From contig JAITCV010000039.1 of the NCBI GenBank assembly GCA_031282905.1, forward strand, positions 1-26,273: 26,273 bases of DNA. Direction: 5' to 3'. The first letter of the stretch is position 1. The number at the start of each line of letters is the position of its first letter. Positions 1-8,355 of the stretch are shown here, in pieces. The DNA is from Azoarcus sp. (GTDB lineage: Bacteria > Pseudomonadota > Gammaproteobacteria > Burkholderiales > Rhodocyclaceae). Made by a program: the position numbers and the translations under genes. The notes beneath the pieces were generated by a model. It made no database searches. It was not told the origin of the DNA and saw nothing but the letters and a program-made list of their open reading frames with translations.

Positions 1-412
1 GCCATATCCCAGCGCCTTGGCAATTTCCGCCGCCGTATGCCCCGCTTCCTGAAGCGTCCGCGCCAGAATTGCGTGATCCAGTTCCGTTTCCCGCTGCGTG
101 TCATTGTGCAGGCGGCTGGCCTTCACCACGGCCAGCGGTGAATCCGCAAAATCCAGCGTCTCCCGCACGTCCAGCGTCTCCCAACCCAGGAACTGCGCCG
201 CAAGATAGCGCGTCACGCCCGACAGGATCAGATATTCCCCCATCCTTTTCCCCCGGATACACGGTGATCGGCTCCTTCTGCCCATCCTCCGCAAGACTGT
301 GCGCAAGCTCCTTGATCCGCGCTTGCGTGCGGATGCTGCGCACGTTGTAGGGCGAGGGCACGAGCTGCGCCAGCGGAATCTTGAGGATTTCGGCGGAAAG
401 TTTTGCTGTCAT
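1..412 (-). pseudogene. ParB-like partition protein, 5' part, frameshifted
   Basis: This is the N-terminal part of a ParB/RepB/Spo0J-family protein, a DNA-binding partition or regulatory factor common on plasmids and integrative elements. It starts at the ATG at 412. The first ~56 residues show the ParB N-terminal pattern (IPLAQLVPSPYNVR, then ELAHSLAEDGQKEPITVYPG). In the run of five C at 237-241 (G on the coding strand) the frame breaks. With four G instead of five, the reading continues as GEYLILSGVTRYLAAQFLGW and stays open to the window edge. It reaches an alpha-helical segment (TAAEIAKALGY) that resembles the start of the ParB helix-turn-helix. The family match and the frame change are seen directly. 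Whether this is a true mutation or a homopolymer read error cannot be told here. The 3' end lies outside the window. Confidence 0.75.
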
Positions 413-692
413 GACGCGCTTCCAAATGGGGGTGACGATGAATCCACGAAGCCTACCATGGATAAAAAGTCATGCAATGGAAAAATGATGATTTGTTCTG
501 CGGGCTGGCGTTCGGGATGATGATGCGTTGTCATTGTGCCCGTTGTAGCCGATTGTGGAGACGATGTGTGTGGTTTCCATGACACACTCAACCGATGTCT
601 TCCCACTGTACGACGTTTGCGTGGGCGATTGCCCTGATCTGGCTCATCTCCGCTAGACTGCTTCATTTCACTCTCACCGACTTTTCTGCGAA
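413..692. other. Intergenic region between parB-like gene and vanZ-like gene
   Basis: This divergent gap must hold the promoters of both flanking genes. No strong consensus promoter is visible. A short inverted repeat (GTGTGT at 566-571, ACACAC at 582-587) could be an operator but is weak. A minus-strand 41-codon frame (409-534, ATG start) overlaps the parB-like start by four bases. Its composition is not convincing as a gene. Confidence 0.4.
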
Positions 693-1811
693 GTGCCTCG
701 TTTTTCTTTTCCGCTGCCTCGACAATGCGCCCTTGCCTGCGCCGTGCTGGTGATCTACGCCTGCCTGCACCCGATGAGTGGCTGGCAATCGAGCGGCTTG
801 CCGGTGTTCGACTACTTGGCTGCGCCCTGGCCAAAATATTTCAGTGCCGAAGATATGGTCTTCAATATCCTCGGCTACCTGCCGCTTGGCCTGACGCTCG
901 TGGCCTCCCTGCCGATGGCGTGGACGGGCAGGCGAAAAGTGCTCATCACCATCCTCCTGGCCAGCTTGCTGAGTTTCGGCCTGGAGACGATCCAGGTTTT
1001 TCTTCCTGGCCGGATTGCCAGCAACCTCGACATCGCCGCCAATTTCACCGGCGCGCTCGCGGGCGCGCTGATTGGCGAGCGCTGGGGAAAAAGTCTGTTC
1101 TCGTCACCCCATGGACTGGCGCGCTGGCGCGAGCGCGTGATCATCGCCGGTCCATGCGGCGATGTCGGGTTGATCCTGTTCGGATTGTGGCTGCTGGCCC
1201 AGCTCACGCCGGAGAGCCTGCTTTTTGCCATCGGCGACTTGCGCCGATTGTTCGGCAGCGCGCAGCCCCTGCCCTTCCAGGCTGGACGCTTGATCGCGTT
1301 CGAAGCCGCGCAAACCACAAGCATCATGCTCGCCGTGGGGCTCGCCGCCAGTTGCCTGTCGCGCACACGCCTCGGGCCCATCCTGGTCCTGGCCCTGCTC
1401 GCTGCGGGGATCGGCGCGCGCGTACTGGCCACGACCTTTTTTTTCATCCCCGCCAACCCGCTGGCCTGGCTGAGTCCGGGCGCGCGATATGGTCTGGCCA
1501 TCGGCGGCCTGGCGCTCGCCATCACCCTGTGCCTGCCGCGTATCATCCAGCGCGCGCTTGCCGGCACCAGCCTGCTCGCCGCCACGGTGCTCATCAACCT
1601 GATGCCGATCAGCCCTTACCTGCTGGATAGCGGCCACACGATCGTGACGCGCGGCAACTTTCTCCATTTCCATGGTCTGAGCACCTTGGTCGCCAGCCTG
1701 TGGCCAATGGCCGCGCTGGGCTGGCTTTCCGTTCTCGGGCTGTGGCAGGGCGAGAAACGCCACGAACAGCCGGACGCATCCAACCATTCATCATCGAGAG
1801 AAAACACATGA
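693..1811 (+). CDS. VanZ-like integral membrane protein
   Basis: This is a 372-residue polytopic membrane protein with an N-terminal VanZ-like domain. VanZ-family proteins are membrane proteins linked to teicoplanin resistance in enterococci, but in proteobacteria their role is unknown. The family pattern is visible at residues 57-66 (FNILGYLPLG), 98-107 (ETIQVFLPGR) and the following N-x-D-x-x-A-N segment (111-117). The C-terminal ~230 residues add several more hydrophobic segments, so the protein is about twice the length of a minimal VanZ domain. The start is GTG at 693: the frame is closed by a stop at 654-656 and no ATG lies between. There is no clear Shine-Dalgarno sequence, so the exact start is uncertain. 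The stop overlaps the start of the next gene (ATGA), indicating co-translation with the hydrolase. Confidence 0.8.
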   Translation: MPRFSFPLPRQCALACAVLVIYACLHPMSGWQSSGLPVFDYLAAPWPKYFSAEDMVFNILGYLPLGLTLVASLPMAWTGRRKVLITILLASLLSFGLETIQVFLPGRIASNLDIAANFTGALAGALIGERWGKSLFSSPHGLARWRERVIIAGPCGDVGLILFGLWLLAQLTPESLLFAIGDLRRLFGSAQPLPFQAGRLIAFEAAQTTSIMLAVGLAASCLSRTRLGPILVLALLAAGIGARVLATTFFFIPANPLAWLSPGARYGLAIGGLALAITLCLPRIIQRALAGTSLLAATVLINLMPISPYLLDSGHTIVTRGNFLHFHGLSTLVASLWPMAALGWLSVLGLWQGEKRHEQPDASNHSSSRENT

Positions 1812-2479
1812 GCCCCTTGCCCACCGAATCCATTGCTGTCCGCGGCGCGGCAGGCAACATCGAAGTGCTGATCGATGCTCCCGAGACCGTGCACGGCATT
1901 GCGCTCATCTGTCATCCTCATCCGTTGTACGGCGGCGCGAATCTCAACAAGGTGGTCTACACCCTCGCCCGCGCCTTCCGTGAACTTGGCTACGTTGCGC
2001 TGCGTCCCAATTTTCGCGGGGTGGGCAAAAGCGAGGGCGTCCATGACCATGGCGAAGGCGAAACCGCCGACATGCTCGACGTGCTCGCCTGGGCGCGCTC
2101 ACGCTGGGGCGAGCTGCCGCTCGTCCTCGGCGGCTTCTCTTTCGGCGCGCATGTCCAGAGCCGGATCGCCAGCCATCCCGCGAGCACGATGCGCCCGCGG
2201 CAACTCGTGCTGGTCGGCATGGCAACGGGCTCCGCCGCTGGCGGCGCGCGCCAATATGAATCCCCGGCGCTGCCGCAAGACATCCCGGCACTGATCATCC
2301 ACGGCGAAGCCGATGACATCGTGCCGCTTGCCAACGTGCTGGATTGGGCGCGTCCGCAGGATTTGCCGGTCATCGTCTTGCCCGGCGCGGATCATTTTTT
2401 CCACGGCAAATTGCACTTGATCCGGACGCTTGTCTGCCGTGATGTTCCATCGGCCTCTGGTTTCCAACAGCCGCGGTAG
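1808..2479 (+). CDS. Alpha/beta hydrolase (dienelactone hydrolase-like)
   Basis: A 223-residue soluble serine hydrolase of the alpha/beta fold. The motifs seen are HPHPLYGG (36-43), RPNFRGVGKSEG (66-77) as the oxyanion-side loop, the nucleophile elbow GFSFG with Ser111, the acid in GEADDIVP (probably Asp169), and His196 in GADHFF. There is no signal peptide, so it should act in the cytoplasm. The substrate cannot be read from the sequence; proteins with this HPHP...GG pattern are generally annotated as uncharacterised hydrolases. The ATG at 1808 is preferred over upstream in-frame codons because it overlaps the vanZ-like stop by four bases and follows a GAGAG ribosome site at about 1796-1800. 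The gene ends only 12 bases from the convergent glycosyltransferase gene, with no obvious terminator between. Confidence 0.88.
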   Translation: MSPLPTESIAVRGAAGNIEVLIDAPETVHGIALICHPHPLYGGANLNKVVYTLARAFRELGYVALRPNFRGVGKSEGVHDHGEGETADMLDVLAWARSRWGELPLVLGGFSFGAHVQSRIASHPASTMRPRQLVLVGMATGSAAGGARQYESPALPQDIPALIIHGEADDIVPLANVLDWARPQDLPVIVLPGADHFFHGKLHLIRTLVCRDVPSASGFQQPR

Positions 2480-2491
2480 AGGAACATCGCC

Positions 2492-5434
2492 TCAATGAGC
2501 GCAGTATTGCAGCAAACGGATCACCGTGGCATCCAGCGCGTCCCCCTCGCCAGTTTGCGGTAAATCGACCACGGGCGCGTCCGCGCCGTCCCGCTCCCGC
2601 GCCGCAAGCGGCAACAACAGCACGTCCGCGCCGCCGAATACCTGTTCCGCCTGGCTGGCATCCGGCCAGAACATGCGGCACATCCCCCACAGCATGCGCA
2701 GGACGAGCATGTCATCGGGATGTAACGTGCCGTGGTTGCGACTGCACCAGACAAAGACTGCCCGATTCGAGCGCCGCACCGTTGCGTCGGCGATCAGGGA
2801 GAAAACATGCAGATCCGCGTTGGTCGCGGCCACGCCTCCGCCTGCGATGATGATCGCTTCGTCTACCTTGCCGGTTTCCACATGCAGCCAGTGGCGCATC
2901 GCCGCGCGCGAACGGGACGGCATTGGCGGCGAGACCGGACGGGTTTCGAGAGCCGGTTCCAGGCCCGCTTCGACGTCCGTTTCGACGCCCGGTTCGCTTG
3001 CCTGCGCCGCCTCATCGTCGCGCGGCCCGCGCTGCAGTCGCCTCGACAAGCGGCGCAACATTCGTAGCGGCGCGCTGACCCGCCACGACGTCGACCGCAA
3101 GATTGCTTCGTGGCGGGCGGCAAGGCACGCGACTTCCTCCGTCAGCCGCTGCCGCTCCGCCTCGCATTGCGCCAATCGTGCAGATGCTTTCGCCATTTGC
3201 ACGTCCACATGCGCGGCCTTGCGCGCGGCCAGCGCCCCGTTGGCGAGAGTTTCGAGCAGATTCGCCACGCCGCGCGGGTCTTGCTGGCTTTCTCCCGACT
3301 TTTCTTCCGCATGGCATGACGGCAGCAGCCGACGATAATCCACCACCATGTCGAAAGCCGTGCGCACGGCTTTTTCACCCAGACGGGCGGCGATGTCGGC
3401 AAGTTGCGTCCGCGCCTGTTCCAGTGCGCGCAGTTTCGCCAGGATGGCGGCGGCCTCGGGTTCGACCAGGAAGCCATCCACGCCATCTTCGATGCGTTCG
3501 GTATAAGCGCCCAGGCGGGTCGCCACCACGGGGATGTGCAACGCCATCATCTCGGAGAGGGTGTAGCCAAAACTCTCCGGCAGGATCGACAACAACAACG
3601 CGCAATCCGGCTGCCAACGTTCGATTTCCGCGGGCAACGCATCGAGGGCGTAATCCTTGACCACTTCGAACTCTTCGAGCCGGTCGAACGCCATGCCGAA
3701 ATCGCCGCAACCCAGAAGCAGCACATCCGCAAAAGCGCGCATTTCATCGCAAATCTGGCGCAGCAACCACAAGCCCTTGTGCGGCGCGAGCCGCCCCGGA
3801 ATCAGGATGCGCAAGCGCCGTGGCGTTGCCGTCGCGCGTTCGGCCGCGAGCGGCGCGTTTCCCCGGGTGAATATCCCGCCCAGGCCATGGCCGATGCAAT
3901 GCCACGGTTTCGCGGCCAGATCCGGCAGCAGCGCGGCCCAGCGTTCATGCACATTCGTGCTCGGACACACCAGATGGACGTGGGGCACGGCCAGCCTGGC
4001 CGCGAACGCGGCGCGCAGCGTTTGCCAGTGCGCCACGCTGCCCACATGCCAGAAGGCATTGTGCGGATTCCCGGCCAGACAGGATGCCAGCTCCGCGTCG
4101 CCGCAGCGCGCGCACGGCGCGTCGAAAGTCGCAAACAGCGCCGGGCAGAAAGGGTAGAAATCGTGCGTGACCAGCACCGTGGGGAGTGCGAGCGCAAACA
4201 GGTCGAGCGCATGCCCGATCAGCGATGACACCAACAGCACGCGCACCTGGAACATGGCACACACCCAGTCAATGATTTCAGCATATTCTGGATGTTCGAT
4301 CGCCGTGCCGTCGATCGGATTTGCCAGCGGCCAGCGCATCAGGGTGAGCCCGGACAACGGATCGGCCAGCGCCAGTTCGGCGTTGGTGTGGCGGCGGGTC
4401 GTCACCCCATGGAGCACGAGATTGCGGCATGAAAGATCGGCGCTGGCGTAATCCTTCACCCAACGTTCGGTGCCCCCGCCCCAGCCATGCACGATGTGCA
4501 GCGTCACCGGGCGCGGCGGCTGCGCGCGCCCCATGGTCCGCGCCAGGCGCTGCTCATCCATCACCGCGGCGAATTCCGCTCCGCCCAGCGCGGCTCGCGC
4601 CTGATCCACCCGCAGGCGCAAGGCCGCGAGCGGATCGGCGCGGACGAAAGCGCCAACCACATCATCATAGTCTGGATGGATTGCCGCCATCACCTCTCCG
4701 GCCCGTTGCATCGCCGCGAGCTTTTCCGCGCCGAAACTCGCGCCGCCTTCGTGATACACGAACACATCGGCGGCCAACACGCTGCGCCAGCCCAATGCGA
4801 GCGCGCGGCGGCAGAAATCGTTTTCCTCGCCATAACCGCGTCCGAAGCGGTCGGCATCGAACAAGCCCACGGCATCGAGACAGGCGCGGCGGATCAACAT
4901 GCAAAAGCCCACCGCCGTCGGCAGATCCCTTGCTTCATCGGCATTGGTGACGGCAAACAGCGCATCGAGCCCGGTCAGCCCCAGGGCACCGGGCACTTCC
5001 CCCGGCCAACCCTCGAACGGGTATGAACAGATGGTGGCGTTGTTGGAAAATGGCGTGACCGTGCCGATATCCGCCGCCGAGCCAGCGCAGGCAAGCAGCC
5101 GGTCGAGCCAGTCGTTCGCTACTTCGGCATCGCTGTTCAGCAACACCACATCACGGTCAGGATGCAATGCCATGCCGCGATTGACCGTGGCGACGAAACC
5201 CAGATTGCGCTCGTTCCTCAGCAGGGTGATTCGTCCCGCCGCCGCTTCCCCGTCGAGCCAGGCTACGAGCGCCGCGTCATCCGATCCATCGTCGATGACC
5301 ACGATCTCCCGCGCTGTCCGGCATGGCGCGGCGGCCACTGCCAGCAGGCAACGCCGAACCTGCGCCAGGCCGTTGTAGACCGGCACGATGATATCTACAC
5401 AGTCACCGGCGCATGACCCCACATCCGCACTCAT
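2492..5434 (-). CDS. Bifunctional GT2-GT4 glycosyltransferase, 980 residues
   Basis: A large soluble protein that joins two glycosyltransferase modules. Residues ~13-230 form a GT2 (GT-A fold) domain: DIIVPVYNG at 14-22, VVIDDGSDD at 45-53, the metal-binding segment LLNSDAEV around 98-105, and the acceptor-side GYGEENDF segment near residue 200. Residues ~310-690 form a GT-B/GT4-type module, with IPGRLAPHKG near 545 and ESFGYTLSEMMAL near 620. A likely coiled coil (~735-775) is followed by STSWRVSAPLR, a motif seen in many surface-polysaccharide glycosyltransferases. The last ~140 residues are unassigned. It probably adds sugars to a cell-surface glycan or glycoprotein in the cytoplasm. The ATG at 5434 overlaps the upstream stop (ATGA) and follows a GGGAGA ribosome site. 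It is the last gene of the glycosylation operon. Confidence 0.85.
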   Translation of the reverse strand: MSADVGSCAGDCVDIIVPVYNGLAQVRRCLLAVAAAPCRTAREIVVIDDGSDDAALVAWLDGEAAAGRITLLRNERNLGFVATVNRGMALHPDRDVVLLNSDAEVANDWLDRLLACAGSAADIGTVTPFSNNATICSYPFEGWPGEVPGALGLTGLDALFAVTNADEARDLPTAVGFCMLIRRACLDAVGLFDADRFGRGYGEENDFCRRALALGWRSVLAADVFVYHEGGASFGAEKLAAMQRAGEVMAAIHPDYDDVVGAFVRADPLAALRLRVDQARAALGGAEFAAVMDEQRLARTMGRAQPPRPVTLHIVHGWGGGTERWVKDYASADLSCRNLVLHGVTTRRHTNAELALADPLSGLTLMRWPLANPIDGTAIEHPEYAEIIDWVCAMFQVRVLLVSSLIGHALDLFALALPTVLVTHDFYPFCPALFATFDAPCARCGDAELASCLAGNPHNAFWHVGSVAHWQTLRAAFAARLAVPHVHLVCPSTNVHERWAALLPDLAAKPWHCIGHGLGGIFTRGNAPLAAERATATPRRLRILIPGRLAPHKGLWLLRQICDEMRAFADVLLLGCGDFGMAFDRLEEFEVVKDYALDALPAEIERWQPDCALLLSILPESFGYTLSEMMALHIPVVATRLGAYTERIEDGVDGFLVEPEAAAILAKLRALEQARTQLADIAARLGEKAVRTAFDMVVDYRRLLPSCHAEEKSGESQQDPRGVANLLETLANGALAARKAAHVDVQMAKASARLAQCEAERQRLTEEVACLAARHEAILRSTSWRVSAPLRMLRRLSRRLQRGPRDDEAAQASEPGVETDVEAGLEPALETRPVSPPMPSRSRAAMRHWLHVETGKVDEAIIIAGGGVAATNADLHVFSLIADATVRRSNRAVFVWCSRNHGTLHPDDMLVLRMLWGMCRMFWPDASQAEQVFGGADVLLLPLAARERDGADAPVVDLPQTGEGDALDATVIRLLQYCAH

Positions 5435-7122
5435 TTTTCTCCCGTGCCAGGCATTTGGAATACCACCACGTCCTCATCTTCATAGGCCGCCGCGCCATGT
5501 TCGCGGGCAAAACGCTCGATGCACGGCTGCGGAGGAATCGCGCTCATGGCGACGGCAACGGCGTGATTCTCATCCACCGACAAGGCCCGTCCGAAAAACC
5601 GGACAAGGATTTCCTTGACATCGCCTTCCCGCGGACCAAGGTTGAACACGACATAATCTATCCTTGCGCGGCGCAGGGAATCGAGATCGGCGAGTGAAAC
5701 CGCATTTTCCAGCCTGAACCCCGAATCCGGCATGGCTTCCCCAAGAACGGGCGCGGCCGCGCAATAAGCCGTGATCTGCGCGTTCCACAGCAATTGACGA
5801 TGCATCCCCTGCCAGCGCGCATCGGTCTGGGTAAACGACGGTAACGCGCGCCCGGCCACGGCCAGATGCACACTGCCCGGCGGCAGCGCCGCCAGCCGCT
5901 GCCAGAACGGCGACACCGGCAGCGTGGAAAAAACCGCGCGTACCGGATTGTGCGCGACGCGGTAGTCGAGTTGATGCCACCAGTGCAGGGTGAAATTGTT
6001 GGGGCGAACCAGCATTTCCATGCCCGGCCCATGCGCCAACATGACTGCGGGCAGCAGTGCGAATCCCGCGACGACGCCCTTTCCCGCCGACCTCAGCACG
6101 CGCAATGCCCCCAACGTAATGCACAGCAACAAGAGCGGTACGGCAGGCAGCAGGTAACGCGCGAAGACCATGGGCGCATGAACCAGCGCCGGACGCCCCA
6201 GATAGATCAAGGCCAACGTCGCCGCGATCCCCACCAAGGCCAGCCCCAACACATCGGCCCGGCAACGCCACCATTCGATGCCACCGAGCACGGCCAACGG
6301 CAGACAGGCCAGCGCCAGCCAGGGCGCGTCGCCCCCCAGCCAACTGAACCACACGCCAGCATAAGTATCGAGCATGGGCAAATCCTGCCCCATCCGCGAG
6401 GCCATCGCATCCCGATGCAGCCACATCGGCAGCCCGGCCAGCAAGGCCACCGCCGTCGCCACGCCCAACCCCGGCAAGATGCTGGCGCGCAACGGCGCCA
6501 GGCTGCGTCCGCGCCAGGCCGCCCACGTGTCGACACCAACAAGCGCAGCCAACGGAATCAGCACGAAAGGCGCGACCGCCATATGCAACCAGCACGCCAT
6601 CACCGCCGTCGCCGCATAGATCCAAATCCAGCGCGTCGCCTTGCCTTGCCCGCTTCGGCCCTCACGCCGCCAGCGCGCCAGCGCCAGCAACGCCCCCCAT
6701 GCGAGCAACACGGTGATGGCATAAGGTCGCGCCACCCTGCTGTGGTACGTCAGCAGGGGCGAGATTGCCAGCAAGCTCATGAAGCCCAGCCCGGCGGCCA
6801 CGCCAAAATGACGCCAGCCCCACGCGCCGCCCGCGATCACCAGCGCCAAGCCCGCCACCAGCATGGGCAACCTCATGCCGATTTCATTGATTCCGCCATG
6901 CTCGGCCAGCCATTTATAGGCCAGCGTCTGCGGAATCGAAAAATCCGCCCCGCCGACCGCGAGCGCGATCTCGCCATAGTCCGTCCCGGAGAGCACCTTG
7001 TGGATCGCGTGCCATTCATCATCGGTTACCCACTGGATGTCGATCTGCTGAAAGCGCAGAAATGCCGCCAGCACCGCCAGCGCGGCAAATCCGCTCCACG
7101 ACAGCCAGCGGCCGTGCCCCAT
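5431..7122 (-). CDS. GT39/ArnT-like membrane glycosyltransferase
   Basis: A 563-residue polytopic membrane protein of the GT-C fold, resembling dolichyl-phosphate-mannose mannosyltransferase (GT39) and ArnT proteins. After a first membrane helix (about 11-23) comes the acidic pair typical of the first periplasmic loop (TDDEW, Asp34-Asp35-Glu36), then ~10 hydrophobic segments and a soluble C-terminal domain of about 150 residues. Such enzymes transfer a sugar from a polyprenyl-phosphate donor onto a lipid or protein in the periplasm. An open frame extends upstream to 7725, but that part is only the opposite reading of the gtrA-like gene. The ATG at 7122 has a GGGGAG ribosome site and lies two bases after the gtrA-like stop. 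The acceptor cannot be predicted. Confidence 0.83.
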   Translation of the reverse strand: MGHGRWLSWSGFAALAVLAAFLRFQQIDIQWVTDDEWHAIHKVLSGTDYGEIALAVGGADFSIPQTLAYKWLAEHGGINEIGMRLPMLVAGLALVIAGGAWGWRHFGVAAGLGFMSLLAISPLLTYHSRVARPYAITVLLAWGALLALARWRREGRSGQGKATRWIWIYAATAVMACWLHMAVAPFVLIPLAALVGVDTWAAWRGRSLAPLRASILPGLGVATAVALLAGLPMWLHRDAMASRMGQDLPMLDTYAGVWFSWLGGDAPWLALACLPLAVLGGIEWWRCRADVLGLALVGIAATLALIYLGRPALVHAPMVFARYLLPAVPLLLLCITLGALRVLRSAGKGVVAGFALLPAVMLAHGPGMEMLVRPNNFTLHWWHQLDYRVAHNPVRAVFSTLPVSPFWQRLAALPPGSVHLAVAGRALPSFTQTDARWQGMHRQLLWNAQITAYCAAAPVLGEAMPDSGFRLENAVSLADLDSLRRARIDYVVFNLGPREGDVKEILVRFFGRALSVDENHAVAVAMSAIPPQPCIERFAREHGAAAYEDEDVVVFQMPGTGEK

Positions 7123-7124
7123 GC

Positions 7125-7502
7125 TCAGCGCAAGCTCCCCCGCAACACGACACGCAACAAGAGATACCCCACCGGCGCCATGCCCACGTTGGTCATGAAA
7201 CCCGCCCACCCATCGGAAAAACCCATCCACAACAAGGTGGCGAGCATGCACTGACCAGCGAGGAAACGCAGCAGGTAAACAGCCGGAAAACTGAGCAGAT
7301 GATGGCGCAGCGCCTCGACACGAAAAACAAAACGGCGGTGAATGTAATAACCCAGCGCAGTGCCGAAAATGAAGGACAGCGTCCACGCCAGATAAGGCTC
7401 GGCCATCCGCAAGGCGAGCAGATACACCCCATGTGCGGCCAAGGTGACGCAGCCGCCCCCCGCAAGATAGCGCAGCGGTTCGGCAAAGCGTCCCGGATTC
7501 AC
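7125..7502 (-). CDS. GtrA-family membrane protein
   Basis: A 125-residue protein with four predicted membrane helices and the GtrA-family pattern: an N-terminal RYLAGGGCVTLAAHGVYLL segment and a central FGTALGYYIHRRFVF stretch. GtrA-like proteins are thought to flip a polyprenyl-phosphate-linked sugar across the inner membrane. The start is GTG at 7502, which overlaps the stop of the upstream GT2 gene in GTGA. The downstream GT39-like gene starts two bases after its stop. This gene order (GT2, GtrA, polytopic GT) is that of O-antigen-modifying gtr cassettes. Its function is inferred from family and context only. Confidence 0.85.
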   Translation of the reverse strand: MNPGRFAEPLRYLAGGGCVTLAAHGVYLLALRMAEPYLAWTLSFIFGTALGYYIHRRFVFRVEALRHHLLSFPAVYLLRFLAGQCMLATLLWMGFSDGWAGFMTNVGMAPVGYLLLRVVLRGSLR

Positions 7503-8272
7503 CGGTATTTCTCCAACGCATCGGCGGGCGCTGCCCGCTTGTAACGCGGATGGGATTTGATTCCCAGGCGATGCAGCGCGCCTTCCAGCGCCACCCGCAA
7601 CACGCCCAGCCCATAGACCACCGAATGGCGGAAATCGATCGAACTTGCCTCGGGGAAATAACGGGTGGGGCAGGAAAGTTCCCCCACCCGATAACCGCCA
7701 ATGATGATCTGGGCCAGAAATTCATTGTCGAAGACGAAATCGTCGGAGTTGTCCGTGAACGGCACGCTCTCCAGCACCCGGCGATGATAAGCGCGATAGC
7801 CGGTGTGATATTCGGAAAGCTTCGCCCCGAGCAGCCAGTTTTCCACCAGGGTCAACACGCGATTGGCGACGTATTTCCACCACGGCATGCCCCCTTTCAG
7901 CGCGCCGCCGCCGACGATGCGCGACCCCAGCACCACATCATAGACCCCGGAAGCAATCATGCCCGCCATCGCCGAGACCAGCCGCGGCTCATATTGATAA
8001 TCCGGATGCACCATGACCACGATATCCGCCCCGGCACTGCGCGCCGCCGCATAGCAGGTTTTCTGGTTGGCGCCATAACCCTGGTTCGACGCGTGGACGA
8101 AAGTGCATATTCCCAGTTCGCGGGCCAGTTCGGCGGTACCGTCGGTGCTCGCGTCATCGACCAGGATCACCTCGTCGACCAAATCGAGCGGCAAGGCGCG
8201 ATAGGTCTGCTCCAATGTATCCCGGGCATGGTATGCGGGCAGGACGACGATGATTTTATGATCATGCAGCAT
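7499..8272 (-). CDS. GT2 glycosyltransferase, polyprenyl-phosphate sugar synthase-like
   Basis: A 257-residue family 2 glycosyltransferase similar to dolichol-phosphate mannose synthase and GtrB. Visible elements are IIVVLPAYHA at 7-16, VILVDDASTDGT at 35-46, the metal-binding region VMVHPDYQYEP (~86-96, with Asp91 in place of the usual DxD segment), and GSRIVGGGALKGGMPWWK. It lacks the two C-terminal membrane helices of classical GtrB, so it would be soluble or peripheral. It likely charges undecaprenyl phosphate with a sugar for the GtrA and GT39-like partners. It is first in the operon. The ATG at 8272 has no Shine-Dalgarno sequence, and a perfect TATAAT lies only nine bases upstream, so the message may be nearly leaderless. 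Confidence 0.85.
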   Translation of the reverse strand: MLHDHKIIVVLPAYHARDTLEQTYRALPLDLVDEVILVDDASTDGTAELARELGICTFVHASNQGYGANQKTCYAAARSAGADIVVMVHPDYQYEPRLVSAMAGMIASGVYDVVLGSRIVGGGALKGGMPWWKYVANRVLTLVENWLLGAKLSEYHTGYRAYHRRVLESVPFTDNSDDFVFDNEFLAQIIIGGYRVGELSCPTRYFPEASSIDFRHSVVYGLGVLRVALEGALHRLGIKSHPRYKRAAPADALEKYR

Positions 8273-8280
8273 GTCGTATG

Positions 8281-8286
8281 ATTATA
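8281..8286 (-). promoter_or_regulatory. Probable -10 box of the glycosylation operon
   Basis: A perfect TATAAT on the minus strand, ending nine bases before the GT2 start codon at 8272. No good -35 hexamer is seen at 16-18 bases upstream; the nearest candidates are GTTTGC and GGTTTG. Transcription would begin at about 8274, leaving almost no 5' leader. Confidence 0.45.
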
Positions 8287-8355
8287 TTGTCCAGCCGGAA
8301 CGGCAAACCGACGATTTCCCGCACCGGAGCGCCGCATGCCGCTTCGGTCAGATCA

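Noticed and set aside
5866..7254. Plus-strand open frame of 462 codons, very rich in Arg, Gln and His
   Set aside because: Antisense to the GT39-like membrane protein; the composition is that of a complement of hydrophobic codons.
7123..7725. Upstream extension of the GT39-like frame
   Set aside because: This is an alternative frame over the gtrA-like and GT2 genes; ATG 7122 with GGGGAG explains the start.
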